Assembly (NCBI RefSeq): GCF_000019845.1 | Contig: NC_010581.1 | Coordinates: forward strand, 1,307,501 to 1,371,500 | Length of the DNA: 64,000 bases | Reading direction: 5' to 3' | DNA from: Beijerinckia indica subsp. indica ATCC 9039 | GTDB taxonomy: Bacteria > Pseudomonadota > Alphaproteobacteria > Rhizobiales > Beijerinckiaceae | Part shown: positions 40,499-50,017 of the stretch, one piece after another | Position numbering within the stretch: the stretch's first letter is position 1 | Layout: every line of letters starts with the position of its first letter | Notes under the pieces: model-generated | What the model saw: only the letters and a program-made list of their open reading frames with translations | The model's database searches: none | Told to the model about the DNA's origin: nothing | Program-made: the position numbers and the translations under genes

Positions 40499-42796
40499 TC
40501 AGAAATCCATGGACAGAGAAACATAAGCGGTGCGCGATGGAATGTAGAAATAAGTCGAATTATAGGGGTCGAGCTGGCCGTTTGACAGGAGTGTGATGCT
40601 GTTACTGGTCGCCTGCCGGCTATCGAAAATATTGGCGATGCCGAATTGAACCTTTGCGCTATGGATGCCGGGTATGTTGAACATCTTCCAGCCGAAGGCC
40701 ACATCGGTCGTCGTCCAGGGGGCTACCTTGTTGTAATTGTTGGTGAGGCTCTGACCCGTTCCCGTAAACATCGAGCCGTTGAAATGCGAGATGAATGACC
40801 CAAAGAAGCCTTCATTATTATCGTAAATGAGACCGGCCGAGGCAAGATAACGTGGCGTGCTTGGGCTTGTTAAACCGGTCGAGATCATCCTGCCATCGTT
40901 GAGACTGCCACTGCCGAAGATCGCCAAACCATTACCAAAGGCGTAGGTGATCTGACCTTCGATACCTTTACGGATGACACCGCCAATATTGGTATAATAT
41001 TGATTGATGCCACTACCGACGGAAACAACCTGATTAGAGAAGTCGATATAATAGACATCGACATCGGCAGTTATATTATCTGATTTGTACACATAGCCCA
41101 ATTGATAATTCATCGTTTGTTGGGGTTTGAAATTGTTACCTTGCGGCTGGGATACCTGCAGATAGCTGAGGTTGGGGGCAAGGAAGCCTTGTGCAATCTG
41201 CATATAAGCAGCGGAATTCTCGTTGAATCGATAATTCAAGGAGACCAGGGCGAGGTCGGCATTATAGGTTCCCGAAGCGTAGGCCGGGGGACCACCGCTT
41301 ACACTATTAACCGGTCCTGAGAGATGACGAATATAGGTGATATGCTTATAGCCAGGCGTAATCGCAAGCCCTTCCACCGGGCGCCATTCATATTCCAGGG
41401 ACGGCTGGAAATTATCGGTTTGCGAGTAGACATTATAAGCATAGGCCGTGGGTGGGACGGCACCAAGCTGCGTAAAGGTTTGGCCTGTGTTCCAAACCAT
41501 ATTCGGTCGCCACTGATGTTCCCAGGCATGTTCATACCATAAGCCGGCCCGCATGGTGCCTGACGCGATACCAGCGTTGAAATCCTTCGCGACGCTCAGA
41601 ATGTTACCGACGGTACGGAAATCATAGAGTTTTAATGTGCCAGGGACGCCGTTCGGATTGTTGTATGTACCACCGCTTGCGAGGGGGAATTTGACGCCAA
41701 TGCCTGCGGATCCATCCGGATTATTACCGGCGAGATTCTTGGCTTGTGGCTGATAATCGTGAAAGGCGACGGAATAGACCTTGTCGTCAATGGTGATGTC
41801 ATTCACCACGGACTTGATTCCGATATATTCCAGATCGGTCTCGCGCTTCGCGAAATTATAGCTGTAGAAATTCTGAGTGTTTGGATTATTGTTGAGACCA
41901 CCAAAACCCTTACCGTAAAGAGCGGTTTGGACGGGTGATATGCTTGTGGCGCTAAAGTTGAAACTATCCGTATAAGTCGCAAGCGCTGTTACTGTAGTGG
42001 AGTCACCGAGCGGCTGCTCAATCTTGGCGAGGAAACTGGTCTGATCAGTGTTTCCATATTGGAGAGCACCAGCCGTTTGGGAATGGGAGAAATCCAGAAG
42101 CGCGCGCGTTCCAGTTGGGTTCGTGACGCCAGTGCGGACCTCGCCCGCGGTCGTCCACGAACTGAACGAACCATAAGAACCTTGGACCCTGCCACCGAAT
42201 TCGTCGGTCACAAGCTTCGAATTGAGTGCGATCGTGCCGCCGAATGTGGCATAGCCGATTGTGCTGGCGAGACCGGGACCGCGGTCGACGGCCACCTGAC
42301 CGAGAAAGAAGCCGGGAAAATAGGCGCCAGTATGATGGGAGAAATCTGAAGGATCAGCGAAGGGAATGCCATCAAAGGTAATATTGAATTGGCCATCGCC
42401 GAAGCCGCGAATGCTTAGCCCGTTCTCACCCCCACCCAATGGTCCGTTTGGCTGACGTGTGGCGACGCCGGGTGTGTACTGCACGATCGAGGAAAAATCG
42501 GCTGTCGGTACCAGAACGTCCTGGATGAATTTATCGCTGACCACAGCGCGGGGTTGAATCGAATTGAGCGGTGCTTGCGAGGGAGCCAGTGCTGGGGCGC
42601 TGCCGGGGGCTGCCGAAAAGCCGATGCCGTTTCCTTGTCCACCTCTGGTGGAGACCGCCGTCACATCCACCGAACCGATTTCCGTGGGATCTGCGTGAGC
42701 GATTTTGGGCACTAAGCAAAGGATGATTTCGACTGCCGCCGTACTCAAGAGAAGATGGCGGAAAGCCATCTTTTGAATGTTCTTAAACCCAGACAT
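40499..42796 (-). CDS. TonB-dependent outer-membrane receptor
   Basis: This 765-aa receptor has a signal peptide (hydrophobic core LLLSTAAVEIILCLVP, cut after AHA), a TonB-box-like segment IGSVDVTAVS, a plug domain (QPRAVVSDKFIQDVLVP, then TPGVATRQPNGPLGGGENGLSIRG in two blocks) and a long beta-barrel that ends TAYVSLSMDF, the terminal aromatic needed for outer-membrane assembly. The substrate is not evident from sequence. Two neighbours, a secreted phosphoesterase downstream and a divergent beta-propeller, together with Pho-box-like repeats, point to uptake linked to phosphate starvation and not to iron. Confidence 0.92.
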   Translation of the reverse strand: MSGFKNIQKMAFRHLLLSTAAVEIILCLVPKIAHADPTEIGSVDVTAVSTRGGQGNGIGFSAAPGSAPALAPSQAPLNSIQPRAVVSDKFIQDVLVPTADFSSIVQYTPGVATRQPNGPLGGGENGLSIRGFGDGQFNITFDGIPFADPSDFSHHTGAYFPGFFLGQVAVDRGPGLASTIGYATFGGTIALNSKLVTDEFGGRVQGSYGSFSSWTTAGEVRTGVTNPTGTRALLDFSHSQTAGALQYGNTDQTSFLAKIEQPLGDSTTVTALATYTDSFNFSATSISPVQTALYGKGFGGLNNNPNTQNFYSYNFAKRETDLEYIGIKSVVNDITIDDKVYSVAFHDYQPQAKNLAGNNPDGSAGIGVKFPLASGGTYNNPNGVPGTLKLYDFRTVGNILSVAKDFNAGIASGTMRAGLWYEHAWEHQWRPNMVWNTGQTFTQLGAVPPTAYAYNVYSQTDNFQPSLEYEWRPVEGLAITPGYKHITYIRHLSGPVNSVSGGPPAYASGTYNADLALVSLNYRFNENSAAYMQIAQGFLAPNLSYLQVSQPQGNNFKPQQTMNYQLGYVYKSDNITADVDVYYIDFSNQVVSVGSGINQYYTNIGGVIRKGIEGQITYAFGNGLAIFGSGSLNDGRMISTGLTSPSTPRYLASAGLIYDNNEGFFGSFISHFNGSMFTGTGQSLTNNYNKVAPWTTTDVAFGWKMFNIPGIHSAKVQFGIANIFDSRQATSNSITLLSNGQLDPYNSTYFYIPSRTAYVSLSMDF

Positions 42797-42864
42797 GATA
42801 CAACTTTATCCCCACACACAGGCATTTTGCGTTCAAACATGGGCTTTGCCATAAACGCGAGGTC

Positions 42865-42882
42865 GTAATAGTTTCATGACAG
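42865..42882 (-). promoter_or_regulatory. Possible PhoB box upstream of the TonB-dependent receptor
   Basis: Read on the minus strand: CTGTCAT, then GAAA, then CTATTAC. The first heptamer matches the PhoB half-site consensus CTGTCAT fully; the second matches at 4 of 7 positions, at the correct 11-base period. It lies about 70 bases before the receptor start. Confidence 0.5.
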
Positions 42883-42930
42883 CGCTTGTAAATCGCAGTC
42901 ACGGTTTTGTGATGTCTAGTAAAGGGCGTG

Positions 42931-42970
42931 TATTCATATAAACGTCATCCTATTTTCATGGCGATGTCAT
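42931..42970 (+). promoter_or_regulatory. Four-heptamer PhoB-box-like array
   Basis: Four heptamers ending in TCAT occur at an exact 11-base period: TATTCAT (42931), ACGTCAT (42942), TTTTCAT (42953) and ATGTCAT (42964). The PhoB consensus is CTGTCAT repeated every 11 bases. The array sits about 95 bases before the beta-propeller gene, in the position of a Pho-activated -35 region. Confidence 0.65.
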
Positions 42971-43065
42971 TATGGATCTCTATTTGCGCGTTGGCGTGTT
43001 TGGGTTGACTCGTTTCGATTGAGTCCGCGATCCCAAGAATGCATGCAAATTATCCCCAAAATGGA

Positions 43066-44106
43066 ATGATCTCTGTGAACAGAATTTTCTTTCAGGCTAT
43101 CGCGGCGATGTCGCTTGTCGCTGCTGCCCAAGCCGCTACCTTGTCGTCCGACTCTCCGGTCAGCTTTGTTCGCAGCACCTCCCTGCCGGCAGTCAGCGGT
43201 GGTTTCGATCATTTCGCGGTTGATCAGAAGAACGACCGGCTTTTTGTGGCTGCCGAAAAAAATAAGTCGATTGAAATGTTCGAGCTTGCCTCCGGCAAAC
43301 ATCTTGCTTCGATCGGTGGCTTCAGCAATCCGCGTACAATCGCTATGGTGCCCGAACTCAATCAGATCCTGGTCGCCGATAATGACTCGGCGGATGTAAA
43401 GGTTCTGGATGTCGCGACGCAGAAGATCATCCAGAGCATTCCCGTGCGTCCGGGTCCGGATGCCGCCTTCTATGACAAGAAGGAAAAGCTGTTCTACGTC
43501 GGCAGCGGCGGCAAGAAAGAGAAGAGCGAGAATTCATCCCTGAATGTCATTTCTGCGGATGACCATAAAGAAGTTGCTCGCATCGAGATTCCGAGCACCA
43601 ATATTGAATCAATGGCCATGGATCGCGCGGAAGGCAAATTGTTCCTCAACTTGCGCGACAAGCAGGCGATCGGGGTCGTCGATCTCAAGACCCGCAAATT
43701 TGTGGAAACCTGGCAAATTCCGGGTTTGAACCTGAATACGCCGATGGCTTTTGATAGCAAGAACCATCGTCTCTTCGTGGTTGGTCGCAAACCCGGCAAA
43801 CTCTTTGTCATCGACAGCACGAATGGCAAGCTTGTCTCCACGGTGGATGTCGTCGATACGGGTGACGACATGACCTATGACAAAGCTAATAACCGGATCT
43901 ATGTCACTGGCGCCGAAGGTTTGAGCGTGTTGCGTCGCGACGATAATGATCATTTCACGGAAATCGAGCGGAAAGACACTAAGGGCGGTAAGGTTTCCGT
44001 CTATGTATCTAAGCTGCATCAATTCTACATCATGCATCCGAAGTCGGATGCGGATGATGCGGCGCTCGACATTTATAATGTCGAGGATGTCGCCAGCTCG
44101 AAATAA
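43066..44106 (+). CDS. Secreted YncE-family beta-propeller protein
   Basis: This protein of about 346 aa has a signal peptide (MISVNRIFFQAIAAMSLVAA, cut after AQA) followed by seven or so YVTN-type repeats, such as DRLFVAAEKNKSIEMFEL, NQILVADNDSADVKVLD and HRLFVVGRKPGKLFVID. These fold as a periplasmic beta-propeller; YncE relatives bind DNA or ligands, and function here is unknown. The frame is open to 43039, but the ATG at 43066 gives the best signal peptide. It diverges from the TonB-dependent receptor, and the Pho-box-like array upstream suggests PhoB control. Confidence 0.82.
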   Translation: MISVNRIFFQAIAAMSLVAAAQAATLSSDSPVSFVRSTSLPAVSGGFDHFAVDQKNDRLFVAAEKNKSIEMFELASGKHLASIGGFSNPRTIAMVPELNQILVADNDSADVKVLDVATQKIIQSIPVRPGPDAAFYDKKEKLFYVGSGGKKEKSENSSLNVISADDHKEVARIEIPSTNIESMAMDRAEGKLFLNLRDKQAIGVVDLKTRKFVETWQIPGLNLNTPMAFDSKNHRLFVVGRKPGKLFVIDSTNGKLVSTVDVVDTGDDMTYDKANNRIYVTGAEGLSVLRRDDNDHFTEIERKDTKGGKVSVYVSKLHQFYIMHPKSDADDAALDIYNVEDVASSK

Positions 44107-44134
44107 GAATTCTTGATTTGAGCGGCAGGAATTT

Positions 44135-44170
44135 CTTCCGGGAAAGCGAAGCGCTTCCCGGAAGTTTTTT
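44135..44170 (+). terminator. Intrinsic terminator after the beta-propeller gene
   Basis: A 13-bp stem with one bulged A (CTTCCGGGAAAGCG with CGCTTCCCGGAAG) and a 3-base loop is followed by TTTTTT. It ends the plus-strand transcript and overlaps the stop codon of the convergent RND pump gene. Confidence 0.9.
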
Positions 44171-47100
44171 ATGAATGAAGAGCTTCTGTGGTTGGATGGG
44201 ATCGTGCCGGGGAGCGACGGCTGATCCAACTTCTCAGACGATCGAGATAAAGATAGATGACAGGTGTCGTGTAAAGTGTGAGCGCCTGACTGACGAGCAG
44301 GCCGCCAACCATGGCATAGCCGAGCGGCTGCCGGATTTCCGAGCCCGTGCCTGTTCCGATCATGAGTGGAATGCCGCCGAGAACCGCCGCCATTGTCGTC
44401 ATCATGATCGGTCTAAAGCGAAGCAGGCAGGCTTCACGGATCGCCTCCAATGGGGGGAGACCTTGGTTGCGCTCTGCCTCGATGGCGAAATCGACCATCA
44501 TGATGCCGTTCTTCTTGACGATGCCGATCAAGAGGATGATGCCGATCAAGGCGATTAGGCTGAAATCATAGCCGAACAGGATCAAGGTCAAGAGCGCGCC
44601 GAGCCCCGCGGATGGCAGGGTCGATAAAATCGTCAGCGGATGAATGTAGCTTTCATAAAGCACGCCGAGGATGATGTAGATCACGATGATCGCCGCCGTG
44701 ACCAGATAAGGTTCGCTGGCAAGCGAGGCTTGGAAAGCTTGTGCATTGCCCTGGAAATTGCCGGTCAGGGATGCCGGAGCACCCAATTGCATTTCGGCAT
44801 CGTGGATCGCTGCCGTTGCCTGCCCGAGAGCGACACCGGGGGCGAGATTGAAGGAGAGGGTTACGGCTGGAAACTGGCTCTGATGGTTGATCGAAAGCAG
44901 CGCCGTCTTCTGCGTCGTCCATTTGACGAGTGTGTTCAAGGGGACAGGCTGGCCGGTGAGCGGCGAGTTGATATAAATTTCGTCAAGGGCGCCCGGCCTG
45001 TTCTGCAATTCGGGCAGGACTTCCATGACGACGTGATACGTATTGACCTGGGTGAAATATTGCGTCACCTGGCGCTGTCCAAACGCGTCATAAAGCGTAT
45101 CATCGATCAATTGCGGCTGAATACCGAAGCGGGAGGCCTGATCACGATCGATCGTCAGGCTCAATGTGCCACCGCCTGTCTGCTGATCGCTCGCGATATC
45201 GCGCAATTCCGGCAATGTTTTCAGCTTGGCGAAAATCTTTGGCGCCCATTGATTGAGCTCCGCCAGATCCGCGTCTTGCAGCGTATATTGATATTGCGTG
45301 CGTGCCACGCGAGCGCCCACATTGAGATCTTGCGCGACCTGCATGAAGAGGGCCGCACCTTCGACCTTGGCCAGTTGCGGACGCAGTCTCTGGATGATCT
45401 GATCGGCGGAAATAGTGCGCTCGCTCTGCGGTTTCAACGTGATGAAGAAACGACCATTATTTTGCGTCTGGCTTCCATTGGCTCCGGCCGACATGCTGAC
45501 GCTGGCGACGGCAGGATCCTTCATTACAATCTCCGCGAGCCTGCTCTCGCGCCGGATCATTTCGGCGAAGGACACATCCTGTGATGTTTCCGATGTGGCG
45601 ATAATAATGCCGGTGTCCTGCTGCGGGAAAAAGCCTTTTGGAATGATGATGAAAAGGTAGAATGTGGCCACGAGCGTCGCGAGGAAAATCGCAAAGGTGA
45701 TCCGGTGGTGCCGCAAAGCAATATCAAGAGTTTTTCGATAGCCGGCCAGCATGAGATCGAAGATGCGCTCGGACGCCATATAGAGGCGGCCATGCCGGAC
45801 ACCATGCTCGCTGCGAAGAAAACGCGAACACATCATTGGAGTGAGAGTCAGGGACACCAAAGCCGAGACGAAGATCGTCATCGTTACAGTAATCGCGAAT
45901 TCGCGGAAAAGGCGGCCCACGATACCGCCCATCAACAGAAGCGGAATGAACACGGCGACCAGGGACAGGCTGATCGAAATAATCGTGAAGCCGATTTCCG
46001 CCGATCCTTTGATTGCGGCTTGCATCGGCGTCATCCCATCTTCGATATGTCGGTGAATATTTTCCAGCATGACGATGGCGTCATCGACGACGAAACCGAC
46101 GGCGATGGTGAGACCCATGAGCGAGAGATTATCGAGACTATAGCCCATGACATACATGAGCGCGAAAGTGCCGACTAGCGCCAGGGGTACGGCCACGCCG
46201 GGGATAATTGTCGACCAGAAATTGCGGAGAAAGACGAAAATCACCGCCACCACGAGGCCGATGGTGAGCACTAAAGTGAACTGGACATCATCGACCGAAG
46301 CCCGGATTGTCTGTGTGCGATCGCTGAGAATGGCGACTTTGATGGTCGGTGGAATGGCCGCCTGGAGCCGAGGCAGGGCGGCCTTGATGGAATCGACGGT
46401 ATCGATGACATTGGTGCCGGGCTGTTTCATAATTGGCAGCAGGATGGCCGGCTTGCCATTGGCCCAGGCCGCCATTTTGGTGTTTTCCGACGCATCGATG
46501 GCGCGGCCGATGTCGCGGATACGGACCGGAGCGCCATTGCGATAGGCGATGATAAAATCATTCCAGGGTTCGGCCTTCAGCTCCTGGTCGTTGGCATAGA
46601 TCGTATAAGTGCGGGTTGCGCCGTCGATGCTGCCTTTTGGACTATTCGCCGTGGCATTGAGGATCGAGAGGCGAAGGTCCTCGAGCGACAGGCCGAGTGC
46701 CGCGACTTTGGCCGGGTCTACTTGAATGCGCACGGCCGGTTTTTGCTGGCCGCTGATCTCGACCATGGAAACGCCTGGAAACCGGCTGATATTCTGAGCC
46801 AGAATATTTTCGGCATAGTCATCGACAACAGTCAGCGGCATCGCGTCGGAAGTCACGGCGAGCACGATGATGGGAGCATCCGCCGGATCGACCTTTTTAT
46901 AGGTTGGAGGCGTCGGAAGCTGTTTCGGCAATTGACCGCTAGCGGCGTTGATGGCCGTCTGAATGTCCTGCGCCGCGCCATCGATGTTGCGTGAAAGATC
47001 AAATTGAACACTGATCGTACTATAGCCGAGCGTGCTGCTCGAGGTCATTTGCGTCACGCCGGGAATCTGCCCGAACTGCCGTTCGAGAGGCTGTGTGACG

Positions 47101-47285
47101 GAGGAGGCCATCGTTTCAGGGCTGGCCCCGGGGAATTGGGTTGTGACTTGAATCGTCGGGAAATCGACCATCGGCAGCGAGGCGACGGGCAAGAGCGGAT
47201 AAGCAGCGGCGCCGATCAACAGGATGCCCAGCATGAGCAATGAGGTCGCGATCGGCCGAAGGATGAAGGTCTGCGAGATGCTCAT
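44169..47285 (-). CDS. RND efflux transporter, inner-membrane subunit (HAE1, MdtB/MdtC-like)
   Basis: This 1038-aa resistance-nodulation-division pump has the family layout: one N-terminal helix (RPIATSLLMLGILLIGAAA), a large periplasmic loop, six helices, a second loop and five helices. Proton-relay acids sit in VGFVVDDAIVMLENIHRH. Segment GFFPQQDTGIIIATSE precedes the second porter domain. The C-terminal block IVKKNGIMMVDFAIEAE is typical of the MdtBC branch. It follows its adaptor gene by 53 bases on the same strand. No outer-membrane TolC gene is nearby. Drug range cannot be read from sequence. Confidence 0.94.
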   Translation of the reverse strand: MSISQTFILRPIATSLLMLGILLIGAAAYPLLPVASLPMVDFPTIQVTTQFPGASPETMASSVTQPLERQFGQIPGVTQMTSSSTLGYSTISVQFDLSRNIDGAAQDIQTAINAASGQLPKQLPTPPTYKKVDPADAPIIVLAVTSDAMPLTVVDDYAENILAQNISRFPGVSMVEISGQQKPAVRIQVDPAKVAALGLSLEDLRLSILNATANSPKGSIDGATRTYTIYANDQELKAEPWNDFIIAYRNGAPVRIRDIGRAIDASENTKMAAWANGKPAILLPIMKQPGTNVIDTVDSIKAALPRLQAAIPPTIKVAILSDRTQTIRASVDDVQFTLVLTIGLVVAVIFVFLRNFWSTIIPGVAVPLALVGTFALMYVMGYSLDNLSLMGLTIAVGFVVDDAIVMLENIHRHIEDGMTPMQAAIKGSAEIGFTIISISLSLVAVFIPLLLMGGIVGRLFREFAITVTMTIFVSALVSLTLTPMMCSRFLRSEHGVRHGRLYMASERIFDLMLAGYRKTLDIALRHHRITFAIFLATLVATFYLFIIIPKGFFPQQDTGIIIATSETSQDVSFAEMIRRESRLAEIVMKDPAVASVSMSAGANGSQTQNNGRFFITLKPQSERTISADQIIQRLRPQLAKVEGAALFMQVAQDLNVGARVARTQYQYTLQDADLAELNQWAPKIFAKLKTLPELRDIASDQQTGGGTLSLTIDRDQASRFGIQPQLIDDTLYDAFGQRQVTQYFTQVNTYHVVMEVLPELQNRPGALDEIYINSPLTGQPVPLNTLVKWTTQKTALLSINHQSQFPAVTLSFNLAPGVALGQATAAIHDAEMQLGAPASLTGNFQGNAQAFQASLASEPYLVTAAIIVIYIILGVLYESYIHPLTILSTLPSAGLGALLTLILFGYDFSLIALIGIILLIGIVKKNGIMMVDFAIEAERNQGLPPLEAIREACLLRFRPIMMTTMAAVLGGIPLMIGTGTGSEIRQPLGYAMVGGLLVSQALTLYTTPVIYLYLDRLRSWISRRSPARSHPTTEALHS

Positions 47286-47338
47286 TGTCTCTCTCGTGCC
47301 GTCATAAGGGTGAAGCCAGGGGCTTTGCTATGCGCTTT

Positions 47339-48508
47339 TCAGCGCGATGCCTGAGTGGTTCGAGCTTCGACGCGAACCCCAGGAGCCAGGCGATATTGGC
47401 CAGCCGTGACCACTGGTTCGCCGAGGTGCAAACCGGCATTGACGATGGCAACACCATTGGCGATCTGGCCGATATCAAGGGGACGTATTTCGACGGTCTG
47501 ATCCGGCTTGACGGCGTAAACATAATAGCCTTCAGGCCCGCGTTGCAGCGCGGTAGAGGGGATGATGATCGCCTCTGGTTGCGTCCGCGCGAGCAGACGG
47601 ATGGACACGAATTCACCCGGCCAAAGGATACCATCCTGGTTCAGAAAAATACCCTTGAGACGGAGCGTGCCTGTCGTCTGATCGATCAGATTGTCGAGCA
47701 CGGCCAGCTTGCCATCCGCCAAGGCCTGTTTGCCGTCGCGGCTCATCGCATGGATCGTGACGGGACCGGATTTCATCGCTGTCTTGAGGGTATCGAGTTG
47801 ATTTTCCGGCAAAGTGAAAATGACGGAAATGGGATGGATCTGCGTGACGACGACCAGGCCCGTTGTATCGGATGCATGGACGATATTGCCTTGATCGACG
47901 AGCCTTATGCCGATCTCGCCATCGATTGGTGAGGTAATCGATGTATAGCCGAGCTGTGTTTGGGCATTTTCGATCAGCGCCTGGTCGCCCCGGATCTGTG
48001 CCTCTAACTGGGCGACCTGTGCTTTCTGGGTGTCGAGTTGCTGACGGCTCGCACCCATGTCGTTTTTGGTGAGATTGATATAGCGCTGCAAATCGAGGCG
48101 AGCATTGGCGAGCAGCGCTTCGTCCTGAACCTTTTTGGCCATGGCTTGATCGAGTGCCGCCCGATAGGGGCGGGGATCGATTTGCGCCAGGAGATCACCC
48201 GCCTTGACATCCTGTCCCTCCGTGAAGGCGACCTTTTGCAATTGACCATCAACCCGCGTCTTGATCGTCACGGTGTTGAAGGCTTGCACATGGCCGATGC
48301 CGGTCAAATAGACCGGCACATCGCGCTGTTCGGCAAGAGTGGTCTGGACCGGCACGGCCGGGGTGAGGGAGTCCCCTTTCGCGGCGATTTGTGAGCTCTC
48401 GGAGGCCCGCATGTGCCAGAGGGAATAGCCGCCGGCCGCGACAATGAGCGCAACAAAGCTGGGAAGAAGATAAGAGCGGCGGGGCCGCGTGGAGGGCTGT
48501 GCTTGCAC
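47339..48508 (-). CDS. RND efflux adaptor (membrane fusion protein, MdtA-like)
   Basis: This 389-aa periplasmic adaptor has an N-terminal membrane anchor (YLLPSFVALIVAAGGYSLW), split lipoyl domains (VDGQLQKVAFTEGQDVKAGDLLAQID and LGYTSITSPIDGEIGIRLVDQGN, each in blocks), a coiled coil between them and a beta-barrel domain. It starts at GTG 48508 with AGGGA about 9 bases upstream. A perfect 14-bp palindrome lies 27-40 bases upstream of the start, a likely operator for the adaptor-pump operon. Confidence 0.93.
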   Translation of the reverse strand: MQAQPSTRPRRSYLLPSFVALIVAAGGYSLWHMRASESSQIAAKGDSLTPAVPVQTTLAEQRDVPVYLTGIGHVQAFNTVTIKTRVDGQLQKVAFTEGQDVKAGDLLAQIDPRPYRAALDQAMAKKVQDEALLANARLDLQRYINLTKNDMGASRQQLDTQKAQVAQLEAQIRGDQALIENAQTQLGYTSITSPIDGEIGIRLVDQGNIVHASDTTGLVVVTQIHPISVIFTLPENQLDTLKTAMKSGPVTIHAMSRDGKQALADGKLAVLDNLIDQTTGTLRLKGIFLNQDGILWPGEFVSIRLLARTQPEAIIIPSTALQRGPEGYYVYAVKPDQTVEIRPLDIGQIANGVAIVNAGLHLGEPVVTAGQYRLAPGVRVEARTTQASR

Positions 48509-48534
48509 GCGAAAAATCCCTATGACGACGATCG

Positions 48535-48548
48535 ATGTGACGTCACAT
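48535..48548. promoter_or_regulatory. Perfect palindrome upstream of the RND adaptor gene
   Basis: ATGTGACGTCACAT is a 14-bp perfect palindrome ending 27 bases before the GTG start of the adaptor gene. The position fits an operator for a TetR- or MarR-type repressor or a CRP/FNR-type site, but no regulator gene adjoins it. Confidence 0.5.
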
Positions 48549-48730
48549 TAGGGCTGCCGGCAACCTAAACAAGATAATTTTTCTTAAGACTTGCTCGGTC
48601 GAAGGGACGATGATGTCTCGTATTATTTATGTCAAAAAAGACGAAGCTGAGATCAATTGGTCGGCTTGACAGAATGATCGGTTGAACGCTCCATTTTGCA
48701 AAGGAACGAAGTATGATGACAATAACATAA

Positions 48731-48765
48731 CACTGCCTGCCGATCGTCTGGATCGGCAGGCAGTG
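48731..48765 (-). terminator. Long perfect hairpin after the FAH-family gene
   Basis: A 15-bp perfect stem (CACTGCCTGCCGATC with GATCGGCAGGCAGTG) with a 5-base loop lies 44 bases past the stop of the minus-strand FAH-family gene. On that strand it is followed by TTATGTTATT, which could act as a weak U-tract. On the plus strand it is followed by a TG repeat. Confidence 0.65.
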
Positions 48766-48808
48766 TGTGTGTGTGCAGTCTTGTTTATGCTTTGTCGAAA
48801 AGAATACT

Positions 48809-49495
48809 TTAGCCGATTTCGATGATCAGGGGTTCGAGGCCGGAAATCGTTGCTTCGATCTTGTCACCCTTGACCACGGGGCCGACGCCAGCCGGCGTGC
48901 CGGTGAAGATCAGATCGCCCGGCAGGATTTCGACCTGTTTCGACAGATAATGGACGATATGGGGCACGTCCCAGATCATTTCGGAGACATCGCTGTTTTG
49001 GCGTAGCTCGCCATTGACCTTGAGCTGAATTTTGCCCTTGGTGATGATCCCCGTATACATTTCCGGGCTGATCGAGGAACAGGGCGCGGAAAAGTCGAAA
49101 GCCTTGCTCATTTCCCACGGACGGCCCTTGGCCTTGGCCTCACGCTGCACGTCGCGCTTGGTCATGTCGAGTCCGACCGCATAGCCGAAGATCATGTCAT
49201 TGACCTTCTCGGGCGGAATATCCTTGCCGCCCATGTTCAGGGCGACGACGAGTTCGACCTCGTGATGCAATTCATTGGTGCCCGGCGGATAGGGCATGGT
49301 TTCGCCGTTCTGTAATATGGCGCCCGGCGGCTTCATGAAGAAGAACGGCTCCTCGGTCTCGGGATTGCTCCCCATTTCCTTGGCGTGATCACGATAATTC
49401 TGGCCGACGCAGAAAATGCGGCGGACCGGAAACGGCCTTGTCGACATGGACAGAAGCGAGACGATCTCTGCTTCGGCGAAGGCATAATCACCCAT
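48809..49495 (-). CDS. Fumarylacetoacetate hydrolase family protein
   Basis: This protein of about 228 aa has the FAH fold. Metal-binding acids appear in HHEVELVVALN and GYAVGLDMTKRD; the lid segment KPPGAILQNGETMPYPPGT and the C-terminal GDLIFTGTPAGVGPVVKGD are typical of FAHD1-type oxaloacetate decarboxylase/acylpyruvase enzymes. The exact substrate (acylpyruvate, oxaloacetate or fumarylpyruvate) is not decided. I chose ATG 49495 with GAGG upstream; the frame is open to 49546. A long hairpin follows the gene. Confidence 0.9.
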   Translation of the reverse strand: MGDYAFAEAEIVSLLSMSTRPFPVRRIFCVGQNYRDHAKEMGSNPETEEPFFFMKPPGAILQNGETMPYPPGTNELHHEVELVVALNMGGKDIPPEKVNDMIFGYAVGLDMTKRDVQREAKAKGRPWEMSKAFDFSAPCSSISPEMYTGIITKGKIQLKVNGELRQNSDVSEMIWDVPHIVHYLSKQVEILPGDLIFTGTPAGVGPVVKGDKIEATISGLEPLIIEIG

Positions 49496-49609
49496 CGGAT
49501 TGGACCTCGATTGACTAAAGTGGCCAAGGCGGGATGGCCGGTTCATGGCAAAGCAAGCGCCTTGCCAGGGGGAGGAAATTGGGAGCCCGGCAGTCCTTGC
49601 GGCCGAGGG

Positions 49610-49858
49610 TCATTCGACGTCGAGAGGCTCGGTCCCGCTCGGGCGTCCGTCAGCGCCGAAGGTGATCTTTTCGATCCTTTGCTCGGCGTTTTTCAGCAAG
49701 GCCTCGCAATGTTTCTTCAAGGCTTCACCGCGTTCATAGATGCGGATCGATTCCTCGAGCGGCACGGCGCCCTTTTCCAGTTCATCGACAATCTTTTCGA
49801 GCTCCGCCATGGCGCGCTCGAAGGGCAGGGCGGCAATATCTTCATTGGTGTCGGGCAA
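49610..49858 (-). CDS. xseB: Exodeoxyribonuclease VII small subunit
   Basis: This protein of about 82 aa is the small subunit of ExoVII, which degrades single-stranded DNA to oligonucleotides. The family core [18 protein letters not shown] followed by [20 protein letters not shown] is present. The frame runs to an ATG at 49951, but the N-terminal 31 residues added are unlike XseB and contain two Cys. A TTG start at 49858 with AGGGA about 7 bases upstream gives the normal length. The large-subunit gene xseA is not in the window. Confidence 0.87.
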   Translation of the reverse strand: MPDTNEDIAALPFERAMAELEKIVDELEKGAVPLEESIRIYERGEALKKHCEALLKNAEQRIEKITFGADGRPSGTEPLDVE

Positions 49859-50017
49859 GGCATGTTCCCTGAACAAGCAGCAATCGAGATGGGCGTTGCG
49901 CCGCTGTTCTCGAAACTCAAGGTATTCATTTAAAAGACTCGATTGTGCCATGCAAGGCAGGCCGGCAAGTTCGCTCCAGCATCATCGTTTGGTCATCAAT
50001 CGGAGAAGGAGACGGGC

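Noticed and set aside
48761..48775. GT-repeat after the long hairpin, considered as a Z-DNA or phase-variation tract
   Set aside because: It is only a few units long, lies between genes and has no coding frame to switch.
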